DNA from: Flavobacterium sp.
GTDB lineage: Bacteria; Bacteroidota; Bacteroidia; Flavobacteriales; Flavobacteriaceae
DNA length: 12,458 nucleotides
Direction of reading: 5' to 3'
NCBI GenBank assembly: GCA_005792865.1
Contig: SXQR01000257.1
Location: forward strand, 1 to 12,458
Part shown: piece by piece, positions 1-7,835 of the stretch
How positions within the stretch are numbered: position 1 is the stretch's first letter
How the letters are laid out: each line of letters begins with the position of its first letter
The notes under the pieces: generated by a model
Told to the model about the DNA's origin: nothing
What the model saw: the letters and a program-made list of their open reading frames with translations, nothing else
The model's database searches: none
Made by a program: the position numbers and the translations under genes

Positions 1-1182
1 AAGGGTTCGCTGCGCGATTTCAAGAAGCAGATGGCAGCCTGTGCAGCCGAAATGCGTTTCGAGGAGGCGCAAAAGATCAAGGACAAGATCGACATCCTTG
101 AAAAATACCAATCCAGGTCCACGGTTGCCAACCCGAAGCTGACCAATATAGACGTGTTCTCGATCGTTTCGGACGAGAGCTCGGCGTTCGTGAATTTCAT
201 CCAGATCGCCCATGGCTCCATCATACGGTCACACATGATGGAACTCAAGAAGAAACTCGAGGAAACCGATCTTGAACTGCTCGAGATCGCGATTGTTGAA
301 CTCCGTGAAAGGTTCAACCTGACGTCAAAGGAAGTGATCGTTCCCTTTGAAGTCAATCTTGGCGAGAATGTCAAGATCACGGTGCCCCAGCTGGGCGACA
401 AGCGCGACCTGCTTGAATTGTCCACGCGCAACGCGAAGATGTTCAGGATGGAGCAGCTCAAACAGATCCAGATTGTAGATCCGGACCGGCATACCAACCG
501 CATCATGGCGCAGATGAAGAAAGACCTCAGGCTGCCGGAAGAACCGCGCCACATCGAGTGTTTTGACAACTCCAATATCCAGGGATCCAATCCCGTCGCG
601 GCGTGTGTCGTTTTCAAGGACGGCAAGCCGTGCAAAAAGGAATACCGCCATTTCAACATCAGGACCGTGGACGGCCCCAACGATTTCGCGTCCATGGAAG
701 AAGTGGTGTACCGTCGGTATAAACGCCTGCTTGCAGAGGACAAACCGTTGCCGCAACTCATTATTATCGACGGCGGGAAGGGCCAATTGTCCTCGGCACT
801 CAAAAGCCTTGAAACGCTGGGTCTGCGAGGCAAGATCGCCATCATCGGGATCGCGAAGCGGCTCGAGGAACTCTTTTATCCGGAAGACCCGGTTCCGCTC
901 TACCTGGACAAAAAGTCCGAAACCCTCAAGATCATCCAGCAACTCCGCAACGAGGCGCACCGGTTTGGCATTTCGCACCACCGCGACAAACGCAGCAAAT
1001 CGGCGCTGCAGACCTCGGTGGAGACCATTCCCGGCATCGGTGAAAAGACCATGACCACGCTCATCCGGCACTTCAAGTCGGTCAAGCGTATGACGGCGGC
1101 ATCGGAGGCCGAAATATCGGCTGTCGTTGGAGTTTCAAAAGCCAAAAAAATTATCGACTTTTACAAAAATATTCTCAAGTAA
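1..1182 (+). CDS. uvrC: UvrABC system protein C, excinuclease subunit (5' end outside window)
   Basis: UvrC makes both incisions around a DNA lesion in nucleotide excision repair, working with UvrB. The window holds 393 codons; UvrC is usually about 600 residues, so the N-terminal GIY-YIG nuclease (3' incision) lies upstream. In order, counting from the first codon here: a UVR motif that binds UvrB (residues 5-40, with RFEEAQKIKDKI), a linker, the RNase H-like domain for the 5' incision, and a C-terminal helix-hairpin-helix pair (about 335-393, with TIPGIGEKT and VVGVSKAKK). Acidic residues expected in the 5' nuclease site are present: Asp189 in CFDNSN, Asp228 in GPNDFAS, Asp257 in IIDGGKGQ, plus His320 in NEAHRFGISHHR. 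It ends in TAA three bases before the patatin gene, so the two are probably co-transcribed. The visible part is intact and identification is secure. Confidence 0.97.
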   Translation, partial: KGSLRDFKKQMAACAAEMRFEEAQKIKDKIDILEKYQSRSTVANPKLTNIDVFSIVSDESSAFVNFIQIAHGSIIRSHMMELKKKLEETDLELLEIAIVELRERFNLTSKEVIVPFEVNLGENVKITVPQLGDKRDLLELSTRNAKMFRMEQLKQIQIVDPDRHTNRIMAQMKKDLRLPEEPRHIECFDNSNIQGSNPVAACVVFKDGKPCKKEYRHFNIRTVDGPNDFASMEEVVYRRYKRLLAEDKPLPQLIIIDGGKGQLSSALKSLETLGLRGKIAIIGIAKRLEELFYPEDPVPLYLDKKSETLKIIQQLRNEAHRFGISHHRDKRSKSALQTSVETIPGIGEKTMTTLIRHFKSVKRMTAASEAEISAVVGVSKAKKIIDFYKNILK

Positions 1183-1185
1183 CCG

Positions 1186-3396
1186 ATGAAAAACCCTACG
1201 CTTCTGCTGGTGCTGTTCCTGATTGGAATGGCCGCATTCGGGCAGGAGCGCAAGGAGCCGCTCAGGGTCGGGCTCGTGCTCAGCGGCGGCGGGGCCAAGG
1301 GTTTTGCACATATCGGGGTGTTGAAGGTCATCGAAGAGGCGGGCGTCAAGATCGATTACATCGGCGGGACCAGCATGGGCGCAATCGTGGGCGGGCTGTA
1401 TGCATCGGGTTACAATGCCCGGCAGATCGATTCGATATTCCGCGACACCGATTTCGATGCGCTGCTGCAGGATTACATTCCGCGGTCGTCCAAGAATTTT
1501 TACGGCAAACGCAACGATGAACTGTATGCGGTGACGCTTCCGTTCAACAAATTCCGGATCACGATCCCCAATGCGCTGTCCAAGGGGCTGTACAATTACA
1601 ACCTGCTGACCAAATTGACCCATAAGGTCAGGCATGAACGCGATTTCAGCAAACTCCCGATTCCCTTTCTCTGCATGGCCACCGACATCGAGACCGGCCA
1701 GGAGGTCCTGCTGGACAAGGGGTATCTTCCCCAGGCCATGCTCGCGAGCGCCGCGTTCCCGTCGCTTTTTGCGCCCGTGGAACTCGACGGCAGGCTCCTG
1801 GTGGACGGCGGGATCACAAACAATTATCCCATCGATGAGGTCCGCAGCCGCGGTGTGAATTTCATCATCGGCGTGGACGTGCAGGACGATTTGAAGGACC
1901 GCGAGGACCTTAAGGACGCCACCCGGATCCTTGTCCAGATCTCCAATCTGCAAATGATCCACAGTATGCAGGAAAAGGCCGCGCAGACCGACATTTACAT
2001 CAAGCCGGACATTACCAAGTTTGGCGTCATTTCATTCGACGAAGGGCCGGCCATCATCAAGAAGGGCGAGGAGGCGGCATTTGCCGTTTACGAAAGGATC
2101 AAGTTGCTCGCCGACACGACAAACCTTCACCGGAAGGCTCCCATGAAGGTACAGCGCGATACGCTCAACATTGGCGGGATCCATGTCAACAAACAGGAAA
2201 ATTTCACGCGCGCTTACGTGCTGGGCAAGTTGCGGTTTCGCGAGGACCGCCGCATTTCCTACCGCGACCTCAAGACCGGCGTGGACAACCTGACGGCGAC
2301 GCAAAACTTTAGCGCCATCACCTATTCGCTGGAGCCCAACGCACAGGGGGAGGATGAACTCAGGCTGACGCTTCTTGAAAATCCCGTGAAGACCTACCTG
2401 AAATTTGGGCTGCACTATGATGGGCTGTATAAATCGGGGATATTGACCAACCTGACGCACAAAAATTCGTTTTTCAAGAATGATGTGGTATCGCTCGATG
2501 TTGTGCTGGGGGACAACTTCCGGTATAACCTCGATTACTACATCGACAACGGCTTTTACTTTAGCTTTGGCTTCAAATCAAGATACAACCGCTTCAACCG
2601 CAACCTCAAGACCGACTTCAGCAACGGGGAGCTTTTGGATGCTTTCGGGCTCAACGCGATCAACATTGACTATGCCGATTTTACCAATCAGGCTTACGTG
2701 CAGACCGTGTTTGTAGAGAAATTACTTACAGGTATTGGCGCCGAGGTCAAAAGGCTTAAAATTAAATCGGATAATCTTGAGGCCACCGATCCGGTCCTTG
2801 AAAACAGCGATTACCTGAGTTTGTTTGGCTATATCCGGTACGATTCCTTTGACAATCGCTATTTCCCCAGGCGCGGCTGGTATTTTTCGGGTGATTTTCA
2901 GTATTTCCACGATTCCAGTGATTTTACCGAAACCTTTGAACCTTTCTCCATCGCAAAGGGCGACATTGGCATCGCACGCACCTTTTTCAGGAAATGGACC
3001 GTGAGGGCGCAGTCGGAACTGGGATTCTCCATCGGCGAACAGAGCCCGCACTTCTTTGATTTTGTGTTGGGCGGATACGGTTTTAGCCCCATCAATAATT
3101 TCAGGCCCTTTTACGGCTATGATTTCCTCAGCCTGGCCGGAGACAGTTACGTGAAGGCATCGGCGACGATCAATTATGAATTTTTGAAGAAGAACCACCT
3201 CAATTTTTCGGCTAACGTGGCCAGCATCGGCGACAAGCTCTTTAGCCAGGCCGATTGGGTCGAAAACAGGAAATATACGGGCTTTGCGCTCGGATATGGG
3301 ATGGAGACCATCATCGGGCCGCTGGAAATCAAGTATACCTGGTCACCGGACCAATCGCGAAGCTACACGTGGTTCAGCATCGGCTTTGCCTTTTAA
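1186..3396 (+). CDS. Patatin-like phospholipase with POTRA and outer-membrane barrel (PlpD-like, type Vd architecture)
   Basis: A 736-residue protein starting three bases after the uvrC stop. An N-terminal signal peptide (about residues 1-19, hydrophobic LLLVLFLIGMAAFG) is followed by a patatin domain with the oxyanion motif GGGAKG at 34-39, nucleophile Ser63 in GTSMG, and the dyad aspartate Asp207 in DGG. A POTRA-like segment follows (about 330-395, with ILVQ-type patatin end before it and KLRFREDRRISYRDLK near its start). The last ~340 residues alternate aromatic and polar residues as outer-membrane strands do, include the Omp85-like stretch YFPRRGWYFSG, and end in a terminal Phe (SIGFAF). 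Known relatives such as Pseudomonas PlpD secrete the lipase through their own barrel (type Vd secretion); in Bacteroidota the barrel-fused protein is common. Predicted role: a lipid acyl hydrolase held at, or exported across, the outer membrane. The natural substrate cannot be told from sequence. Confidence 0.93.
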   Translation: MKNPTLLLVLFLIGMAAFGQERKEPLRVGLVLSGGGAKGFAHIGVLKVIEEAGVKIDYIGGTSMGAIVGGLYASGYNARQIDSIFRDTDFDALLQDYIPRSSKNFYGKRNDELYAVTLPFNKFRITIPNALSKGLYNYNLLTKLTHKVRHERDFSKLPIPFLCMATDIETGQEVLLDKGYLPQAMLASAAFPSLFAPVELDGRLLVDGGITNNYPIDEVRSRGVNFIIGVDVQDDLKDREDLKDATRILVQISNLQMIHSMQEKAAQTDIYIKPDITKFGVISFDEGPAIIKKGEEAAFAVYERIKLLADTTNLHRKAPMKVQRDTLNIGGIHVNKQENFTRAYVLGKLRFREDRRISYRDLKTGVDNLTATQNFSAITYSLEPNAQGEDELRLTLLENPVKTYLKFGLHYDGLYKSGILTNLTHKNSFFKNDVVSLDVVLGDNFRYNLDYYIDNGFYFSFGFKSRYNRFNRNLKTDFSNGELLDAFGLNAINIDYADFTNQAYVQTVFVEKLLTGIGAEVKRLKIKSDNLEATDPVLENSDYLSLFGYIRYDSFDNRYFPRRGWYFSGDFQYFHDSSDFTETFEPFSIAKGDIGIARTFFRKWTVRAQSELGFSIGEQSPHFFDFVLGGYGFSPINNFRPFYGYDFLSLAGDSYVKASATINYEFLKKNHLNFSANVASIGDKLFSQADWVENRKYTGFALGYGMETIIGPLEIKYTWSPDQSRSYTWFSIGFAF

Positions 3397-3403
3397 CAAT
3401 TTC

Positions 3404-3433
3404 TTTGGCTTTAGGCAAAAAGCGATATATTTG
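3404..3433 (+). promoter_or_regulatory. Bacteroidota-type promoter of the permease gene
   Basis: TTTG at 3404-3407 and TATATTTG at 3426-3433, separated by 18 bases, match the Bacteroidota primary sigma factor consensus (TTTG at -33, TAnnTTTG at -7). Transcription would start near 3439, giving a leader of about 45 bases, A+T-rich just before the ATG at 3486. It lies directly after the patatin stop, so the permease is its own transcription unit. Confidence 0.75.
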
Positions 3434-3485
3434 GGGCCGTGACAAGGCTATACCAATCATAATAATTTAAAAACCATCAATCTTT

Positions 3486-5126
3486 ATGTCAATCTGGAAA
3501 AGAAAACCGCTGGCGCTCCTGCTCGAGGAAGCGACGGAGTCTGAAAAAGGCCTCAAAAAAACATTGACCGCCAAAGGTCTGGTTGCGCTGGGTGTTGGCG
3601 CGATCATCGGCGCGGGGCTATTCTCCATAACGGGACTGGCCGCGGCCAACAATGCGGGGCCGGCAATCACGATTTCCTTCCTCGTTGCGGCATTGGGCTG
3701 TATTTTTGCCGGGCTTTGCTATGCCGAATTTTCTTCCATGATCCCCGTTGCGGGCAGTGCGTACACTTATTCCTTTGCCACAATGGGCGAATTCATCGCC
3801 TGGATCATCTGATGGGACCTGGTCCTGGAGTATGCCGTTGGGGCGGCGACCGTCTCGATCTCCTGGTCGCGGTACCTGGGCAAATTCCTGGAATCCTACG
3901 GCATCCACCTTGACGATGCCTACATGCTTTCGCCGTTTGAAGGTGGGATCATCAACATTCCGGCGGTACTCATCGTGATGCTGATGTCCATGATCCTGAT
4001 TCGCGGGACAAAGGAATCCTCTTTTGTGAACGGAGTCATCGTATTGCTCAAGGTTTCGGTCGTGTTGATTTTCATCGCGGTGGGTTGGCAATACATCAGG
4101 CCCGAGAATTATACGCCGTACATTCCGGACAACACGGGCTCGTTTGGTGAATTCGGGTTCAGCGGAATCATCCGTGCGGCCGCAATCGTCTTCTTTGCCT
4201 ACATTGGTTTCGATGCCGTTTCAACAGCGGCACAGGAAGCCAAGAACCCCAAGCGCGACATGCCCATCGGGATTTTGGCCTCGCTTGGCATCTGTACGCT
4301 GTTGTATGTCCTGTTTGCCCACGTTATGACAGGCGTGGTCAATTATGAGGCCTTCGCCGGCAAGGACGGGATCGCCCCGGTTGCCGTAGCCGTCGAGGCC
4401 ATGGGCCCGGCCGATGCATCCGGAATGATTACCCCCGAATATCCATGGCTCAACAACGCCATCCTGTTGGCCATCCTGGCGGGCTACGCATCGGTGATCC
4501 TGGTGATGCTGATGGGACAAAGCCGCGTTTTCTTCTCGATGAGCAAGGACGGCCTGGTTCCCAAGATCTTCTCGGACGTACACGATAAGTTCCGCACGCC
4601 GGCCAAGAACAACTTGTTTTTCATGGTATTGGTAAGCCTTTTTGCCGCATTCGTTCCGGCAAGGGTAGTGGGAGAGATGACCAGCATCGGGACGCTGTTC
4701 GCGTTTATCCTGGTGTGCATCGGCGTACTGATCCTGCGCAATAAAATGCCCGAGGCGCCGCGTGCCTTCCGTACGCCATTGGTACCGTTCGTGCCGATTG
4801 CGGGAATCCTCGTCTGCCTCTTCATGATGGTCTTCCTGCCGATGGACACCTGGATCAGGCTCATCGTATGGATGATGATCGGTTTTGACCTTTACCTTTT
4901 CTACGGGATGAAGCATTCGGTCCAGAACAAGGGCATGTTCAGCAACGGCAATTACAAGGTCGTGGCAGGGTCAGGGCTTGGAATGGTCCTGGCACTAGTG
5001 ATCGTGGCCTTTGTCCACCATTCAGACCCGGACATAGACGATACGGCACTGTTCTACTTCTCGCTGGTGTTCGCGGCCATACATGCGATGGTTTACGCCT
5101 ACAGCTTCAAGCGGGCAAGGGTTTAA
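3486..5126 (+). pseudogene. APC-superfamily amino acid permease (cationic amino acid transporter type), interrupted by an in-frame TGA
   Basis: The frame reads through 547 codons with a single TGA at 3810-3812 (codon 109). Before it lie 108 residues with the TM1 signature GAIIGAGLF (38-46) and CYAEFSSMIPVAGSAYTY (78-95). After it the same frame continues without a break: WDLVLEYAVGAATVS, then about nine more hydrophobic segments, with FFAYIGFDAVSTAAQEAKNP at about 236-255. Total length is normal for bacterial CAT-type H+/amino acid symporters. In this family the residue before WDLxLEY in TM3 is normally Gly, so the stop looks like a one-base GGA to TGA change. The stop would leave only TM1-2; the next ATG in frame (3924, codon 147) would start after TM3, so neither piece should transport. 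The gene is otherwise undecayed, so a recent nonsense mutation or a sequence error fits best. Substrate is unknown; the neighbours suggest aromatic or other catabolised amino acids, but this is inference. Confidence 0.85.
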
Positions 5127-5133
5127 AGATATC

Positions 5134-5160
5134 AGGGCGTCACTATGGCGCCCTTTTTTT
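5134..5160 (+). terminator. Intrinsic terminator after the permease
   Basis: AGGGCG (5134-5139) pairs with CGCCCT (5149-5154). Two more pairs (T5140-G5148 wobble, C5141-G5147) close a five-base loop, ACTAT. A run of seven T follows (5154-5160). It starts eight bases after the permease stop and separates that gene from hmgA. Confidence 0.9.
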
Positions 5161-5216
5161 GTTGTTAATTTTTGGCGCCCGACGCCGGACTTTTAAAAAT
5201 TCCCGATATTTACGCT

Positions 5217-5279
5217 ATGAAAGCATGGGCAGGCTTGCTGGCACACCTTCAATTCCTCATCAAGAGAAATCCTGAATGA
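5217..5279 (+). other. 20-codon open frame in the gap before hmgA (doubtful)
   Basis: An ATG at 5217 opens 20 codons, ending in TGA at 5277-5279. The peptide begins MKAWAGLLAHLQF and would be basic and amphipathic. It sits 47 bases before hmgA, and a poor TAnnTTTG-like box (5207-5214, TATTTACG) lies directly before it. It lacks runs of Tyr or Phe, so it is not an obvious attenuation leader for tyrosine catabolism. It may be chance; I list it because it is the only thing resembling a gene in the 200-base gap 5127-5326. Confidence 0.12.
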
Positions 5280-5326
5280 TCGGCCTGAAATTGCATTTTT
5301 TGTATTAATCATTCAATTTTAAAGTT

Positions 5327-6484
5327 ATGCCGATATACCATAAACTTGGGGATTTTCCCCAAAAGAGGCACGTCCAGTTCAAAAAACCCGATGGCGGCCT
5401 TTATTACGAGCAACTCTTTGGCACCGAGGGTTTTCACGGCCATTCCTCGCTTCTTTACCACGTGCACCGGCCCACGCAGGTCCGGGACATCAAAAAGTCT
5501 TATTCGGTGGAACCGGAGATTGCCATCGACAAAAACATCAAATCGCTTTTGTTGAAGGGCTTCGAGGTAAAACCGCAAAAGGATTTTCTCGAGAGCCGCA
5601 AGCCGATGCTGGTCAATTCCGATTGCGTTATCGGACTCGCTGCCCCGCAGGAATCGATCCGGGAATATTTCTACAAGAATGCCGACGCCGACGAAATGCT
5701 TTTTATCCACAAGGGTTCGGGGACGCTCCGCACCATGATGGGCAACATCGCATTTGAATACGGCGATTACCTGATCATCCCGCGCGGCATGATCTACCAG
5801 ATCGATTTTGACGGGGCCGAGAACAGGATCTTCTATGTCGAATCTCACGCGCCATTCTACACGCCCAAGCGCTATAAAAACGAATCGGGCCAGCACCTGG
5901 AGCATTCGCCATTTTGCGAACGCGATTTCAAGTTGCCCACACATCTGGAGACACACGATGAGAAAGGCGATTTTATCATCAAGGTCAAAAAGGAGGGCAT
6001 GATCCACGAGATCGTGTACGCGACGCATCCATTTGACGTGATTGGATGGGACGGGTACAATTTCCCGTACGGCTTCAGCATCCACAACTTTGAACCCATA
6101 ACGGGCCGCGTCCACCAACCGCCTCCGGTCCACCAGACTTTTGAAACCTCGACGTTTGTGGTTTGTTCATTCTGCCCGAGGCTTTACGACTACCATCCGC
6201 TTTCGATTCCGGCGCCTTATAACCACAGCAACATTGACAGCGATGAGGTGCTGTACTATGTAGACGGCGATTTCATGTCGCGCAACAACATTGAGCAGGG
6301 CCACATCACGCTCCATCCAAAGGGAATTCCCCACGGGCCGGCACCGGGCGCATACGAGCGCAGCATCGGCCAGACCCAAACGCAGGAACTCGCGGTTATG
6401 GTGGATACCTTCCGGCCACTCAAGGTAACCAAAGCGGCAATGGATATCGATGACGGGAAGTACTACAAAAGCTGGGTGGAGTAG
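5327..6484 (+). CDS. hmgA: Homogentisate 1,2-dioxygenase
   Basis: This cytoplasmic Fe(II) enzyme opens the ring of homogentisate to 4-maleylacetoacetate in tyrosine and phenylalanine catabolism. The protein has 385 residues, shorter than the ~440 of the human and proteobacterial enzymes, as is usual for the compact Bacteroidota form. The double-stranded beta-helix (cupin) fold shows in IHKGSGTLRTMMGNI...GDYLIIPRGMIYQID (127-160). By aligning the C-terminal part with the human enzyme I place the iron ligands at His300 (PYNHSNIDSDE), Asp306 or Glu307, and His336 (GIPHGPAPG). The start is the ATG before PIYHKLGDFPQKRH; there is no good Shine-Dalgarno, but the upstream bases are A+T-rich. hppD, which makes homogentisate, follows after 74 bases on the same strand with no terminator between, so the two likely form an operon. 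No clear promoter was found upstream. Fumarylacetoacetase is not in the window. Confidence 0.94.
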   Translation: MPIYHKLGDFPQKRHVQFKKPDGGLYYEQLFGTEGFHGHSSLLYHVHRPTQVRDIKKSYSVEPEIAIDKNIKSLLLKGFEVKPQKDFLESRKPMLVNSDCVIGLAAPQESIREYFYKNADADEMLFIHKGSGTLRTMMGNIAFEYGDYLIIPRGMIYQIDFDGAENRIFYVESHAPFYTPKRYKNESGQHLEHSPFCERDFKLPTHLETHDEKGDFIIKVKKEGMIHEIVYATHPFDVIGWDGYNFPYGFSIHNFEPITGRVHQPPPVHQTFETSTFVVCSFCPRLYDYHPLSIPAPYNHSNIDSDEVLYYVDGDFMSRNNIEQGHITLHPKGIPHGPAPGAYERSIGQTQTQELAVMVDTFRPLKVTKAAMDIDDGKYYKSWVE

Positions 6485-6492
6485 CCTTGGGT

Positions 6493-6513
6493 ATTATAAA
6501 TTATAAATTGTAA
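6493..6513 (+). repeat. Three tandem 7-base A+T units in the hmgA-hppD gap
   Basis: ATTATAA, ATTATAA and ATTGTAA lie end to end at 6493-6499, 6500-6506 and 6507-6513, followed by ATTTTTAA. The run starts eight bases after the hmgA stop and contrasts with the G+C-rich genes on either side. It could be a slippage-prone spacer, an A+T-rich upstream element for hppD, or a common low-complexity flavobacterial spacer; no promoter of the TAnnTTTG type was found with it. Confidence 0.6.
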
Positions 6514-6558
6514 ATTTTTAATGGATACATAAGTAGCCATTTAAACAAAATAGTGCAT

Positions 6559-7719
6559 ATGAACAATGAGATAAAATCGGTCGAATACGGCCTCGAGAAA
6601 ATATTTGAAGGCGCACAGGATTTCCTGCCCTTGCTGGGAACGGATTACGTGGAACTTTACGTGGGCAACGCCAAGCAGGCGGCGCACTTTTACAAAACGG
6701 CTTTTGGCTTCCAGTCATTGGCATATGCCGGATTGGAGACCGGTGTCCGCGACCGTGCATCATACGTGCTCAAGCAGGACAAGATCCGCTTGGTGCTGAC
6801 CACTCCACTTGGAGGCGATTCCATCCTCAACGACCACCTTCGCAAGCACGGTGACGGTGTCAAGGTGGCCGCGCTTTGGGTAGAGGATGCCCGCAGCGCT
6901 TTTGAGGAAACCGTGAAACGCGGTGCGAAACCGTTCATGGAACCGATGGTCGAACAGGATGAGTTTGGAACGGTGGTGCGGTCGGGGATCTATACCTACG
7001 GCGAAACCGTGCACATCTTCGTGGAGCGCAGAAATTACAACGGCGTGTTCCTTCCGGGGTATAAGGAGTGGAAATCCGACTACAATCCTGCTCCCGTTGG
7101 CCTCAAGTACATCGACCACATGGTGGGAAATGTCGGTTGGGGCGAAATGAACACGTGGGTCAAATGGTATGAGGACGTGATGGGTTTCGTGAACTTCCTC
7201 TCTTTTGACGATAAGCAGATCAACACCGAATATTCGGCCCTGATGAGCAAGGTCATGTCCAATGGCAATGGCCGCATCAAGTTTCCGATAAACGAACCCG
7301 CCGAAGGCAAGAAGAAGTCCCAGATCGAGGAATATCTTGATTTTTACGGTGGCCCGGGCATCCAGCACATTGCCATAGCCACCGATGACATCATCACGAC
7401 CGTCAGCGAACTCCGTGCACGGGGTGTTGAGTTCCTCTCGCCGCCGCCGCACGCGTATTACGAACTGGTACCGGAAAGACTTGGAGCGCACATGAAGGTA
7501 ATGAAGGAAGACCTGAACGTACTGGAAAGCCTGGCCATCATGGTCGATGCCGACGAGGAAGGCTACCTTTTGCAAATTTTCACCAAGCCCGTACAGGACC
7601 GCCCGACCCTATTCTTTGAAATCATCCAGCGCATGGGCGCGAAGGGATTTGGCGCGGGCAATTTCAAGGCGTTGTTTGAGTCGATCGAGCGCGAGCAGCA
7701 ACTTCGGGGCACACTATAG
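6559..7719 (+). CDS. hppD: 4-hydroxyphenylpyruvate dioxygenase
   Basis: Converts 4-hydroxyphenylpyruvate and O2 to homogentisate and CO2, the step before HmgA; cytoplasmic, Fe(II)-dependent. The protein has 386 residues, the normal length. It consists of two VOC (glyoxalase-like) domains: an N-terminal one starting LPLLGTDYVELYVGNAKQAA (about 24-160) and a catalytic C-terminal one (about 180-360). The iron facial triad is His187 (YIDHMVGN), His270 (GIQHIAIATDD) and Glu354 (LFFEIIQR). The C-terminal GAGNFKALFESIEREQ is the family's closing helix. The frame is open from a GTG at 6553, but the ATG at 6559 gives the usual N-terminus (MNNEIKSVEYGLEKIFEG) and is chosen. It is probably co-transcribed with hmgA; the last gene before a 287-base gap. 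Confidence 0.96.
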   Translation: MNNEIKSVEYGLEKIFEGAQDFLPLLGTDYVELYVGNAKQAAHFYKTAFGFQSLAYAGLETGVRDRASYVLKQDKIRLVLTTPLGGDSILNDHLRKHGDGVKVAALWVEDARSAFEETVKRGAKPFMEPMVEQDEFGTVVRSGIYTYGETVHIFVERRNYNGVFLPGYKEWKSDYNPAPVGLKYIDHMVGNVGWGEMNTWVKWYEDVMGFVNFLSFDDKQINTEYSALMSKVMSNGNGRIKFPINEPAEGKKKSQIEEYLDFYGGPGIQHIAIATDDIITTVSELRARGVEFLSPPPHAYYELVPERLGAHMKVMKEDLNVLESLAIMVDADEEGYLLQIFTKPVQDRPTLFFEIIQRMGAKGFGAGNFKALFESIEREQQLRGTL

Positions 7720-7725
7720 TTTTTT

Positions 7726-7768
7726 ATTGCTGATTTGTCATATAAAGAATCAATAACCCATCAGCAAT
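7726..7768 (+). repeat. 9-base perfect inverted repeat downstream of hppD
   Basis: ATTGCTGAT at 7726-7734 and ATCAGCAAT at 7760-7768 are exact reverse complements, 25 bases apart, starting seven bases after the hppD stop. The T run lies before, not after, the first arm, so it is not a standard intrinsic terminator for hppD. It may act as a 3'-end stem-loop that protects or ends the hppD message by another route, or as a protein-binding site. Confidence 0.55.
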
Positions 7769-7822
7769 TGCAAAATTCTTGTTAAAGTAGGATTTTGACA
7801 CGTTATTATGCAATTGTCGGTG

Positions 7823-7830
7823 TATATTTG
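7823..7830 (+). promoter_or_regulatory. TATATTTG (-7) box in the hppD-DUF3108 gap
   Basis: TATATTTG fits the Bacteroidota -7 consensus perfectly. The nearest TTTG (7794-7797) is 25 bases upstream, longer than the usual 17-23, so the -33 element is imperfect. A start near 7836 would give a transcript that runs into the terminator at 7916-7948 without crossing a plausible gene. Confidence 0.45.
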
Positions 7831-7835
7831 CCAGC

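Noticed and set aside
1135..1962. Long minus-strand open frames opposite uvrC, patatin, permease, hmgA, hppD, DUF3108 and M23 genes (up to 275 codons)
   Set aside because: They lie opposite well-identified genes, have no recognisable domains, and follow the codon-phase shadow expected of moderately G+C-rich coding DNA.
3401..3417. TTTGGCTTTAGGCAAA after the patatin stop as a terminator
   Set aside because: The stem has a G-G mismatch and almost no loop, lacks a T run, and its TTTG is better used as the -33 element of the permease promoter.
3810..3812. Selenocysteine at the permease TGA
   Set aside because: The family position is glycine, not cysteine, and no convincing selenocysteine-type stem-loop was seen just downstream.
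3924..5126. The second part of the permease as an independent 400-residue gene
   Set aside because: The same reading frame upstream encodes the missing TM1-3, and the ATG at 3924 falls after TM3 with no promoter nearby; it is the remainder of one gene.
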